From Poa pratensis (Eukaryota; Streptophyta; Magnoliopsida; Poales; Poaceae): a stretch of DNA of 64,000 nt. The DNA is taken from the NCBI GenBank assembly GCA_947311845.1, contig CAMZMU010000080.1, positions 47,972,381 to 48,036,380 on the forward strand, in the 5' to 3' direction. A model generated the notes under the pieces. It saw only the letters and a list, made by a program, of their open reading frames with translations. It did no database searches and was not told where the DNA came from. This document shows positions 23,343 to 32,253 of the stretch, one piece after another. The translations under genes and the position numbers were made by a program. Positions within the stretch are counted from its first letter, which is position 1, and every line of letters begins with the position of its first letter.

Positions 23343-24943
23343 AGGCATGGGATAAATTTCATATACATGATGGATATTTGTTTAGAGCTAACAAATTATG
23401 TGTGCCCGAGTCGTCCGTGCGTTTGCTATTGTTGCAGGAATCACATAGTGGTGGATTAATGGGACACTTTGGGCGTGAAAAGACATTGCTCATGTTGGCT
23501 GATCACTTCTATTGGCCACGCATGAGGAGAGATGTGGACAGGTTTGTGAGGCGTTGCATCACTTGCAACAAGGCTAAATCAAAATTAAAGCCTCATGGTT
23601 TGTATACTCCTCTTCCTGCACCTACTACTCCATGGGAGGATATTAGTATGGATTTTGTGCTAGGATTACCAAGAACAAGAAGAGGACATGATTCTATATT
23701 TGTGGTAGTGGATAGATTTTCTAAAATGTCACATTTTATTGCCTGCCACAAGAGCGACGATGCGTCGCATATTGCTAATCTGTTTTTCAGGGACATTGTG
23801 CGTTTACATGGAGTACCAAGGACAATTGTTTCTGATCGTGACGTGAAGTTTATGAGCTATTTTTGGAAGACACTATGGGGGAAGCTGGGAACAAAGCTGC
23901 TGTTTAGTACTACATGTCACCCCCAAACTGATGGACAAACGGAGGTGGTGAATCGCACACTATCAACACTGTTGCGAGCCATGATCAAGAAGAATTTACG
24001 AGAGTGGGAGGATTGTTTACCGCATGTGGAGTTTGCTTATAACAGGGCGGTGCATTCAACTACTCAATTATGTCCGTTTGAAGTGGTGTATGGTTTCAAG
24101 CCAATTACTCCACTTGATTTGCTGCCGCTTCCACTACACGAGAGAGTAAACATGGAGGCATCGAAGCGTGCAGATTTTGTGAGGAAGATACATGAGAAGA
24201 CCAAGCAAGCAATTGAGAAGAAAGGAAGATATGTTGCTGATCGTGTTAACAAGAAGCGCAAGGAGGTGATATTTCAGCCCGGAGACATGGTTTGGGTGCA
24301 TTTTCGCAAGGACAGATTTCCCACATTGCGCAAGTCCAAGTTGATGCCACGAGGAGCAGGACCATATAAAGTGCTTGCACGGATCAATGATAATGCCTAT
24401 TCAATTGATCTTCCTAGTGATGAGTTTGGTGTTAGTAATTCATTCAATGTTGCTGATTTGACACCATACTTTGGAGATGACCTTGCTGCGTCGAGGACGA
24501 CGCCTTTTCAAGGGGGGGAGGATGATGAGGACATCCCTAGCTCTTATACACTTTCTCCAATTGAAGATGTTGCTGTTCAAGATAAACCAAATGAATTAAG
24601 GATTGGACCAATGACAAGATCAAGAACCAAGTTATTAGAACAGCAGGTGAACTCACTCTTATTAGAATATGATGTTTGTAATTCTGAGAATTTTATACTA
24701 CCTAAATCTATGCATTTATGTATGATCAGGGTTATTGATAACACAAGCATTCATGGAGGAGAGGAGCTGCAAGGCATGGAGTACATGGAGGATCACATGA
24801 AGAACAACAAGAATTTAATGGAGGATAAATTTCAGAACAAACACCACAAGTGCTTGAGGGAGGAGAGGGAGGCAGGAGCACAAGTGGAGATGCAAGAAGG
24901 AGGCGTACAGCCCCCTGTTTGTGGCGCCAAGGAGGAGTCCTAG
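23339..24943 (+). CDS. pol: Element C integrase, intact, with tail encoded by the 3' LTR
   Basis: An open frame of 534 codons, overlapping the RNase H frame by 4 bases. It contains the HHCC zinc-binding domain ([14 protein letters not shown], then CITCNKAK), then the catalytic core with [20 protein letters not shown] and [10 protein letters not shown] (D, D, E). Next come [21 protein letters not shown] and [14 protein letters not shown], the C-terminal GPY/F-like module. The tail is [16 protein letters not shown] followed by [19 protein letters not shown]. No classical chromodomain was seen. The last ~140 codons lie in the LTR (from 24523). In the element this would be translated as part of the full polyprotein, so no independent start is claimed. 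Confidence 0.92.
   Translation: MKAWDKFHIHDGYLFRANKLCVPESSVRLLLLQESHSGGLMGHFGREKTLLMLADHFYWPRMRRDVDRFVRRCITCNKAKSKLKPHGLYTPLPAPTTPWEDISMDFVLGLPRTRRGHDSIFVVVDRFSKMSHFIACHKSDDASHIANLFFRDIVRLHGVPRTIVSDRDVKFMSYFWKTLWGKLGTKLLFSTTCHPQTDGQTEVVNRTLSTLLRAMIKKNLREWEDCLPHVEFAYNRAVHSTTQLCPFEVVYGFKPITPLDLLPLPLHERVNMEASKRADFVRKIHEKTKQAIEKKGRYVADRVNKKRKEVIFQPGDMVWVHFRKDRFPTLRKSKLMPRGAGPYKVLARINDNAYSIDLPSDEFGVSNSFNVADLTPYFGDDLAASRTTPFQGGEDDEDIPSSYTLSPIEDVAVQDKPNELRIGPMTRSRTKLLEQQVNSLLLEYDVCNSENFILPKSMHLCMIRVIDNTSIHGGEELQGMEYMEDHMKNNKNLMEDKFQNKHHKCLREEREAGAQVEMQEGGVQPPVCGAKEES
24510..24522 (+). other. Element C polypurine tract
   Basis: AAGGGGGGGAGGA abuts the 3' LTR start TGATGAGG and encodes QGGED of the polyprotein tail. 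Confidence 0.92.
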
Positions 24944-25423
24944 TCACCCTAGGACTTGGACCTGCGTGTCCCTTTTTAGGCCGAACCCAATTGGGTCGGT
25001 TTGTATCCAGTTAGGTTGGACCCAATCCGAGTTGGGCTAGGTGGGAGGGCTCCCTGGCTGCTGGCCGCACCCCTCCCCCATATATACTCCTTTGTTGCGA
25101 GTTGATTAGGTTAGACTACGATAAACCATAAACCCTAGAACCTCTTGTTGAACTGCGAGAAGCATTCATCTTGAAGTATTGTTACTGCTTGCAAATTCTG
25201 CGTGTTATCTGCTGTTCCATTGGGAATTAGGAGGTACAGGACCACTTGTAGTCGGTGGCTACTTGTGCAAGCTTGTGGAGTTGAGAATATCCAAGGGGTT
25301 GCAAGCTGTTGCATTGGCAACAGGGATCGGCCAGGAGAGTTTTCAGCGAGACAAGAGTTATCCAATTCATCCATCCAACAATTTCGCCACATCTCACTGA
25401 GAAGATCGGGACACCCCTTATCA
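24523..25423 (+). repeat. Element C 3' LTR
   Basis: 901 bp, the partner of 17688-18589 with about ten differences including one single-base indel. Confidence 0.94.
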
Positions 25424-25428
25424 TTATA

Positions 25429-26129
25429 GATGCAATCAAGATATTGCGGATAAAAGATGAAAGATTTATAGTTGTGATTCTGCAAGTGCGTAGTACAAGT
25501 GGTCTGAACCGACACTGTTGCCTATGGCGAAGAATAGCAATGGCTAAGTCTTAAACTAAATAAAATCCGAGTCTAAACGACGACCTAGCGGGGTATATAT
25601 GGAGGGACATAGGGGGATTCGGCCAGCCTTGGAAAAGGAGGTCGAATTCCACCCTAAGTCGTTTTCCTTCCACCTATACGGACTCTAATTGTTCACGCAC
25701 TTAATTTGGACGAAATTACATGGGCCTGTCCCATATCTAAAAGGTGACGCAGCACCATATGAATATATGGACGAAATTATGAAGTGGAAAACTCTATATT
25801 TCGTCCAAGTCTTCTCCTCTTATTTTGGTGGCTTCAATGTTCTGACATCTCCAGTTGTGGCGTCATCAATCCTCCCACGCTTGCTGCCATCCTCTCCATG
25901 CGTGGTCCGGCTCCATTGTTTGTCCCTCTCATCCATGCTAGGGCCATCATTCCTAAGTGTGACAAACACATCCGATTTAGGCAGCATCATATGTTCATGT
26001 ATGTGAGGATTGATTCCAAGAAACGAAAGTACCTGATAATTAAGTTGCCGTGCACGAGCTCGTGTGAGAGGTCCTTGTATTGTGGTTGTAGGTGCAACGG
26101 TTGTATCAACATGTGGGATGTCCTCATTA
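25429..26129 (-). repeat. Element A 5' LTR, second piece
   Basis: This continues the 5' LTR after the element C insertion (TTATA at 25424-25428 is the duplicated target). The U3 TATA motif is retained (GGGGTATATATGG near 25590). The outer end reads CCTCATTA where the other LTR has CCTCGTCA, so the terminal CA has mutated. GCGTG follows at 26130-26134. Confidence 0.88.
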
Positions 26130-26134
26130 GCGTG

Positions 26135-26226
26135 TCACGGGTATGCTGGGCGATGCAAGTGTGCCCCCTGGCTCTGCCAAAATCCAGGTACTGATTCAAC
26201 TGGCACGGGCGCGGCGTGCCACCACG
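26135..26226. other. Short host segment between elements A and F
   Basis: 92 bp of GC-rich sequence continuing the host DNA that lies left of element A; probably downstream sequence of the 3008-4021 gene. No feature was recognised in it. Confidence 0.5.
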
Positions 26227-27107
26227 CCAAGGCCTACTAGTACTCCTTATACTCCAAAATTGTTTGAATTTCCTTTTTTAACCCACCTCGAAAACGTGCA
26301 AGCATAGGTTCAGTATCATCAATAACACCACATCTAATTAACCCTGTTTGTAATTCTTGATAATATTCCTCTACTGAATTTTTGCCTTGTTTTAGGTGCT
26401 GCAATTTTTGAAGTAAATCACGTTGATAATATGGAGGCACCCAACGAGTACGCATAGCAGCTTTTAAAATAGTTCAAGTGGTGGGAATGTCATTAGGATT
26501 CACTATACAATATTCCGACCACCAAATAGAGGCAAAACTAGTAAATTCACAAACAACAGCTTTAACACGTCTATCTTTAGGATAATGTAGGCATACAAAA
26601 CATTGTTCAGTTTCTAATTACCATGTAAGATAAGCATCAGGATCATATCTACCCTCAAACGGTGAAAGGTGTAATTTCAGTTTTGCGACATGATCATCAT
26701 CGTGCCATACCTGAGGGCGTGGTGCAGCATGAACATTGCGAATGTTGGGGCGTGGATGACCAGCAGCTTGTCGCCTCACGTTTTCCCTCTTGTTCTCGTC
26801 CTCTCCCCTCATAGTAATCATAGTTCTCATCGACAGCCGCGGCAACACCGGAGTTTTGGCCGGCCTCAAGTGGAACACGTTGTGCTCGCCCAGTATACCC
26901 GTGACACAGAGCAGCAGGTGGCGGTGGGAGGCGCGAGAGCAACTCGTTGAACTTGGTGTCAAAACTTTGCACAGGCCTGCGATCTTGTCAAGCGCCTCAC
27001 CAAGTCTTTTTGTCGACATCCTGCGAGTTCTCCATCACAAGTGTGGCGAACTTAGTGTGCGTCTCTTTGTTCGTCAAGATCTCCCATTCATCATCGGATC
27101 CTGTCAT
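26227..27107 (-). pseudogene. gag: Element F gag remnant
   Basis: The likely start ATG at 27107 (MTGSDDEWEIL) is soon frameshifted near 27010. Recognisable parts are a DDDHVAKLKLHLSPFEGRYDPDAYLTW segment and DLLQKLQHLKQGKNSVEEYYQELQTG near the broken end. Both align with the gag of element A. The CCHC knuckle is absent because of the truncation. Confidence 0.8.
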
Positions 27108-28120
27108 GGTTAGTAGAAAACAAGAAACAAATCACAAGAATATGTTCCTAGCAACTACTATGTGTGGGTGGAAGAACGTGCAATCCGTCAAACCAAAAAC
27201 AAAGCTCTTACAAGTTCTCACCAAGCAGCAGGAGGTGACTGGCAACAAACGGTGTCAACTCTCGATGAAGATTAGCAATAATCAAGTCAGGAATGCAAGT
27301 TGAATAAACGCTCAAAGACGGTACTGTGCTGGTCCTAGGCTAGACATTACTAGAGACGCAAGCCTATAGCACCAACGAAGTCAAGACGCGGCAACAACCA
27401 GCAGACAGGTACAACTCAAAAGCAAGATATAAGTGAAGAACACAGATTTTTCCGAATCTGAAACTTAACAGGGCAAAAACTCAATGTTCCCGGACGAATT
27501 TGGCTGGAAAGAACTTCTCGTTCTGCAAATTTTGAGTGGTTGAACGTCAAAAACGGAGTTCGTATTCGAAAGTTATGGCCGGTCAAAGTCCGGACAACCA
27601 AAACTGTGAAAACTGGGCGAATTCGGACTCTCGGATGCGGATTTCCGACTCGGACTCGGATGCCTTTTTTTTTACTTTTTCCCTTTTTGAACGGAACAAA
27701 CGGACTCACAAACCCTAACCCTAATCGGATGAGGTGGTGGAGGCGGCGGTGTATGGATTGTGGTGTGGTGGCAGCGGTGGTGTATATGGTGGCGGTGGTG
27801 TATATTGTGGCGGCGGTGATGTATAGATGGTGGCGGCAGAAGGCAATGGTATGATGGTGGGCGAGTTGTGCGGCGGCAGCGTGACAAATATGCAAATAAC
27901 TCGAAACTCTACGGGACTAGACACTAAGACCAGCAACTCGACACGACGATGCAGACGAAGATTCAACAATGCAATGCACTGAAAAGAAAAAGCGATAGGT
28001 CTGGACTGGTTTAAGGACGGGATGATCTAATCCTAATTGTATTTTTTGGCTTTTTCGTGGACTATAGGTATGAAGATGCAATCTAAGCTAGTAAACCGTA
28101 AATCTCAGCGAGCAACCTGA
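27108..28120 (-). other. Element F leader
   Basis: About 1 kb of untranslated leader, with a GGT/GGC-rich simple-sequence stretch at about 27725-27870 comparable in place to the one in element A. No coding evidence. Confidence 0.6.
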
Positions 28121-28132
28121 AATCTGATACCA
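28121..28132 (-). other. Element F primer binding site
   Basis: The coding strand is TGGTATCAGATT, two bases from the LTR end, as in element A. Confidence 0.82.
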
Positions 28133-28134
28133 CT

Positions 28135-29010
28135 TGATAGAGGCAAAGGTGTCCGATCTTTCGATGAGAGGATAACTATGATTTGGGTGGCGTCGACGTT
28201 GACGATCCGACTACAAACGTGCGAGGACGTTGCGCCTTACCAATCGCTACACCAACTCCGGGAGGTTATTGACAGCGCCGTAGCACAGTCGACCCAACCA
28301 CTCAGGTCTAGTTTCTGCAATCAATCGAGAACATGCAAGAACTAAGAATTGGCAATCAAGATATTGCGAATAAAGATGTATGATTATATCGAAAGTGGGG
28401 TTCCGAAAGGCGTTTTTAATCTGGTCGATCTGACACAGACGAAGTACGGCGAAGTTGCAGCGATGGCTAACTTTCAACTAAACAAAACCCAAACCCGGAA
28501 ATGACGACCTAGGGTTGTATTTATAGGGAGACATAGGAGAATTTCGTGCAGCCTTGGGAAAGGGGCTCGAAATCCACCCTAAGTCGATTTCCCTATAATC
28601 ACGGACTCTAAAAACAGCCTATGAAAAGGTATTTCGAAAATACATGGGCCTGGCCCAAATATCAAGGTGACGCAGCACCATATCACTATGGACGAAAATA
28701 TGAAGTGTGATCTCGAAGTATTTCGTCCAAGTCTCCATTTGTAGCGTCATCTCCGATCCTTGCATGCTTGCTGCCATCTCCATGGACAATCATGCTCCAA
28801 TGCATTCCCTTCTCTTCCTCGCTAGGTCCATTGTTCCTAAGAGTAACAAACATATCTATTTTAGGCAGTAGCATATTCTCATGTATATTTGGAATAGTTT
28901 CTAGGAACGAAAGTACCTGATAATTAAGTTGACGCCCACGAGCTTGAGTAATAGCTCCTTGTATAGTCGTAGGACTAGTGGTTGTAACTGTAGGTGGGAT
29001 GTCCTCATCA
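28135..29010 (-). repeat. Element F 5' LTR
   Basis: 876 bp. On the coding strand it starts TGATGAGGACATCCC and ends CTCTATCA, and is clearly diverged from the element A LTR. A coding-strand TATAAATA box lies at about 28518-28525. Confidence 0.85.
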
Positions 29011-29011
29011 C

Positions 29012-29150
29012 CACGCGTGGAAGAACACACACGCGAACCACCGCCGTGACAGGACACATCTACACTTCCCTCAAAATCCTATCTATAGGTTATTAACCCA
29101 CTCGATAAAGGAAAAGTCTAAGCCCTCGTCATAGATTCGAGGTAGCCACA
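29012..29150 (+). repeat. Direct repeat, copy 1 (~140 bp)
   Basis: It matches 29386-29536 with many small changes: CGCGTGGAAGAA, GACGAACCGCC-like, ACCCACTC.A.AAAGGAA.AG and CATAGATTC.AGGTAG blocks appear in the same order, about 374 bp apart. Confidence 0.7.
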
Positions 29151-29385
29151 ACGTGTTTCTCCATGTCACATAAAGCCAATAATCTGACTATATCAATAGA
29201 CGAACGATACCATCTTTTTCCCTTGAGCGTACGCTACCTTACGGAGCAACATATACAAACAATAAGTTTGAGCATCAAAGAATCCAATAGTAATTAATGG
29301 CGGTCTGCTCAATACTGGTAGCACCAGCACGTCGCAGTATTATACTCATACGTGTATCGCAACAAAGACACGTGGGAACCTAATC

Positions 29386-29536
29386 AACGCGTGGAAGAAA
29401 AACCAGACGAACCGCCCGCGTGAGAAAACACGTATACACCTCACTCAACAGGCTATATATTAGAAGTACGCTCTGTTCACCCACTCAAGAAAGGAAGAGC
29501 CTAAGCTCCCATCATAGATTCAAGGTAGTCACAATT
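29386..29536 (+). repeat. Direct repeat, copy 2 (~150 bp)
   Basis: The second copy of the 29012 repeat. It contains CTATATATTAG (about 29452-29462), a possible TATA box. The pair may be a duplicated promoter/5' leader, but no clear plus-strand gene follows. Confidence 0.65.
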
Positions 29537-29966
29537 CCACACCCACATAGAATGCCAGCCCTACCACCGGTGACAATGTTCAGCCAGCACGGCCCCGCCG
29601 CCTCCCATGGTGATGTCGTCGGAGCATACCCAAACCAGTACTCGGAAAACTCGTAAGGCTTGCTACATTCATAATTACACCCACATTTACCCTCTGTCCA
29701 CATGAAATATGAACCTGCCTTTACGTGTGGCAAGTCCATTACATAATCGTTACACTCGCACCTAACTACAAGTATCATTGTATCACAGTCATATCATTTT
29801 GGTGGCACTGTACAAGAAGGCACGCACATATATTCCAAGGTTCCGAGATTATCCGCATTCTACCCATGCCATGGGTAGCGTTGACCACACGCGTTGGCAA
29901 TGGGCCAATAGCTGATGTAATCCTCGCTGGCATGTTATAGCCATTTCGCCGGAGTATCTTTGGCAT
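29512..29966 (-). pseudogene. Possible broken coding region, family not recognised
   Basis: Two minus-strand frames overlap by four bases (29775-29966 and 29512-29778). The first encodes TSAIGPLPTRVVNATHGMG and a Cys-containing end; the second encodes DLPHVKAGSYFMWTEGKCG and KPYEFSEYWFGYAPTT. The composition looks protein-like and a one-base frame change would join them, but no domain is recognised and no promoter or splice signal supports it. Confidence 0.25.
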
Positions 29967-30108
29967 CTGAGACTGTTATGATCACAAGGAGGTTTGTCTC
30001 TGTGATCCGAAGGAACGATTACCTCTGGATTCTCTCCATGCCAAATGGCCTCTGTTGCAACGATACCTCCAAAGCTACTCCTCGTTTATCCCTATTGGAG
30101 CAACCCTC
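29967..30108. other. Host flank left of the solo LTR
   Basis: No feature recognised; CCCTC at 30104-30108 is the left target duplication of the solo LTR. Confidence 0.5.
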
Positions 30109-31513
30109 TGATACGTCTCAAACGTATCTATAATTTTTGATGTTCCATGCTAATATTATACCAATTGCTACATGTTTTGCATCTACTTTATGTCACTTTT
30201 ATACATTTTTTGGGACTAACCTATTAACAAGATGCCGAAGCGCCAGTTCCTGTTTTCTGCTGTTTTTGTATTCCAGAAAAGCTAGTCTGGAAATATTCTC
30301 GGAATTGGACGAAAATTTACGGAGGCCCCTATTTTATCAGAAGACACCTGGAGTCCGAAGGGGAGACGAAGTGGAGCCACGAGGGCCCCACACGTGGGCT
30401 CGGCGCGGCCAAGGATCTGCCGGCGCCCAGGGGTGGTGTCATCACCTCGTGCACCGCCTCGCGACGCCCTTTGGCCTATATATTGCTCCTACCCGAAAAA
30501 CCCTAAAAGAATCGACAATTTCCCCAGAAAAGTTCCAGATCGGCACCTTGCCGGGACGGGGAATTGCCCCCGGAGCCATCTCCATCGACGCCACCGCCAT
30601 CTTCATCGCCGTCGCTGCCTCCCATGATGAGGAGGGAGTAGTTCTTCATCGGGGCTGAGGGCTCTACCGGTAGCTATGTGGTTTATCTCTCTCTCTCCCA
30701 TGGTGTGATCTTTATGTGATCATGAGCTTTGTAATCTAGTTGAATCCATAGATGTACTCTTCATTATCTTATATGCTACTCAAGTGGTTTTATTAATGTA
30801 ATCTCCGGAGTCACCTTTGTCCCACGGTGCGAAGTTGACTGTGTGCGCACCGTGTGTGGCTCTTAGGCTAAAGATTACATGAATACTTATCATGAGTTAT
30901 TATTTGCATGGGATGTCTCTATGAAATTGCGGTGTTTGTCTAGTACTATTTAGGGCGCTCAAGTTGACAGTGTGGGGTTCCCTAGATGTGGAATGCGACT
31001 TTAAGGTGTGCTGTTATAGCCCTATGCGGTGGATTGGTGTTCGTTATCCAACGAGAGAATAACTCAGAGTAGCATAGTGAAGAGGAAATATCTATGTATT
31101 CAATTATATTATTATTGTTGAGAGTGTCCACTAGTGAAAGTATGATCCCTAGGCCTTGTTTCTAAGCATTGAAACACCGTTTACAACCAGTTCTGCTACA
31201 TGTTTGCTTGCTGCCATTTTTATTTGAGATTGCAATTACCACTTATAATCATCCATATTACTTGTATTTTAATATCTCTTCGCCGAACTAGTGCACCTAT
31301 ACACCTGACAAGTGTATTGGGTGTGTTGGGGACACAAGAGACCTCTTGTATCTTAATTGCAGGGTTGCTTGAGAGGGATATCTTTGACCTCTACCTCCCT
31401 GAGTTCGATAAACCTTGGGTGATTCACTTAAGGGAAACTTGCTGCTGTTCTACAAACCTCTGCACTTGGAGGCCCAACACTGTCTACAAGAATAGAAGCG
31501 TGCGTAGACATCA
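30109..31513 (+). mobile_element. Solo LTR of the element B family
   Basis: 1,405 bp, starting TGATACGTCTCAAACG and ending GCGTAGACATCA, in the opposite orientation to element B. CCCTC flanks it at 30104-30108 and 31514-31518. A solo LTR with an intact 5-bp duplication is the product of recombination between the two LTRs of a full insertion. It is nearly the same sequence as 8135-9567 and 13264-14707, with a short deletion near 30540 and scattered indels. Confidence 0.93.
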
Positions 31514-31531
31514 CCCTCCAACATATACACA

Positions 31532-31540
31532 CAAAAAAAA
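31532..31540. other. Probable MULE target-site duplication, left copy
   Basis: CAAAAAAAA here corresponds to CAAAAACAA at 48117-48125, 8 of 9 bases identical. Mutator-type elements make 9-bp duplications. The A-rich sequence lowers the specificity of the match. Confidence 0.6.
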
Positions 31541-31650
31541 GGGTTATTTATCGAATTGCCATCAGAGGCCTTCATCTACTCAGTTTTGCCCCTAGCAGCA
31601 AAAGGTGCTCAGTTTTGCCCTTACCTCGTGCGCAGCTACTATGGAGAGGT
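31541..31650 (+). repeat. MULE left terminal inverted repeat
   Basis: It aligns with the reverse complement of 48010-48116 at roughly 70% identity, with GGGTTA at the tip and two CTCAGTTTT-CCC blocks about 30 bp apart. Confidence 0.7.
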
Positions 31651-32253
31651 CCAAACGGAGAGTTTGAAGCCTATTCCGTCTGGTGGCGTTAGTGAAGTGG
31701 GTCCGAAGCTTACAGGTGGGACCGCCCAACGAGTTGACTCAGCTGAACCTGCCACACGCGCCACACCCGAGGCTCCCGACCCGCCGTCGTGCGCCGCCGC
31801 TCCACCACCTGCACCGCCACCACCACCTGTGCCGCCACCACCACCTGCTCCACCGCCACCTGATCCCGACCGGTCGTCGTGTTTCGCCGCTACCACCACC
31901 ACCAGCGCCGCCGCCAGCAGAACCCACCTGCGCCTCTGCCAGCACCACCTGCACCGCCGCGGCCGTCCCACGTGGCCACCTGCTCCACCGCCACCTGATC
32001 CACCGCCACCGTCCTGCGACGCCGCTGGTGGGGTGCTCGTTCCGCCACTGTGCCCACCACCTACTCGACAAAATGGCGAGCAGCGGCGACCCCGGAGTAG
32101 TTGGCGAGGCAGGCGTGGGCCAGAGACCCGCCGCGTCCACGACTGGGTTCCCGAGGGGTAAGTATTGAGCTTGCTTGTGTATTTGAATTGTCGATTCGAC
32201 ATGGGACACCATTGATTTGTGGCTGATTGCGTCTCTGTTTTTCGTGTGTTAGG
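31651..32253 (+). other. MULE 5' region with Pro-rich simple sequence and leader intron
   Basis: GC-rich sequence with a CCACC/GCC repeat (31790-31870) that reads as a poly-Pro run. A typical plant intron fits 32162-32252 (GTAAGT ... TGTTAG), ending just before the transposase ATG. The intron would lie in the 5' untranslated region or follow a short upstream exon; the Pro-rich frame itself is not claimed as coding. Confidence 0.5.

Larger units (their letters stand above)
17688..25423 (+). mobile_element. Element C: young Ty3/gypsy element inside the element A LTR
   Basis: 7,736 bp, flanked by TTATA at 17683-17687 and 25424-25428. It has LTRs of 902 and 901 bp differing at about ten positions (~1%), a Met-type PBS, a long leader, gag-protease-RT-RNase H-integrase and a PPT. 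It is a relative of element A: the same LTR start (TGATGAGGACATCCC), the same PBS and a similar polyprotein. As in A, the integrase frame overlaps the 3' LTR. Several one-base lesions break gag and pol, but the integrase half is intact. Confidence 0.95.
4113..26129 (-). mobile_element. Element A: Ty3/gypsy LTR retrotransposon with two nested insertions
   Basis: A minus-strand element flanked by GCGTG. It has LTRs of about 0.91 kb, an initiator-tRNA-Met-type PBS (TGGTATCAGA), a PPT, and gag-protease-RT-RNase H-integrase in gypsy order. Removing B (8135-14707) and C (17688-25423) with their duplicated target bases leaves an element of about 7.7 kb. The integrase frame ends inside the 3' LTR and the LTR starts TGA(C/T)GAGGACATCC on the coding strand. 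Both traits recall the CRM (centromeric retrotransposon) clade of chromoviruses, but that placement is inference. LTRs differ by roughly 3% by eye, so A is older than its guests. The coding region has several frameshifts and a nonsense codon. Confidence 0.93.
26227..29010 (-). mobile_element. Element F: truncated gypsy element (5' LTR, leader, part of gag)
   Basis: A second relative of element A on the minus strand, keeping only its 5' LTR (28135-29010), PBS, leader and the N-terminal part of gag. Everything from mid-gag through pol to the 3' LTR is missing, and the break at about 26227 falls in the same gag region as A 15435. No target duplication can be tested because the left end is gone. 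The flank right of the LTR is CCACG. Confidence 0.85.

Noticed and set aside
29012..29536. LTR pair of a small element
   Set aside because: The two ~140-bp copies lack TG...CA ends, PBS, PPT and target duplication.
31638..32202. Gly-rich minus-strand and Pro-rich plus-strand frames
   Set aside because: They arise from a CCACC/GCC simple repeat in the MULE 5' region; long frames are expected from composition alone.
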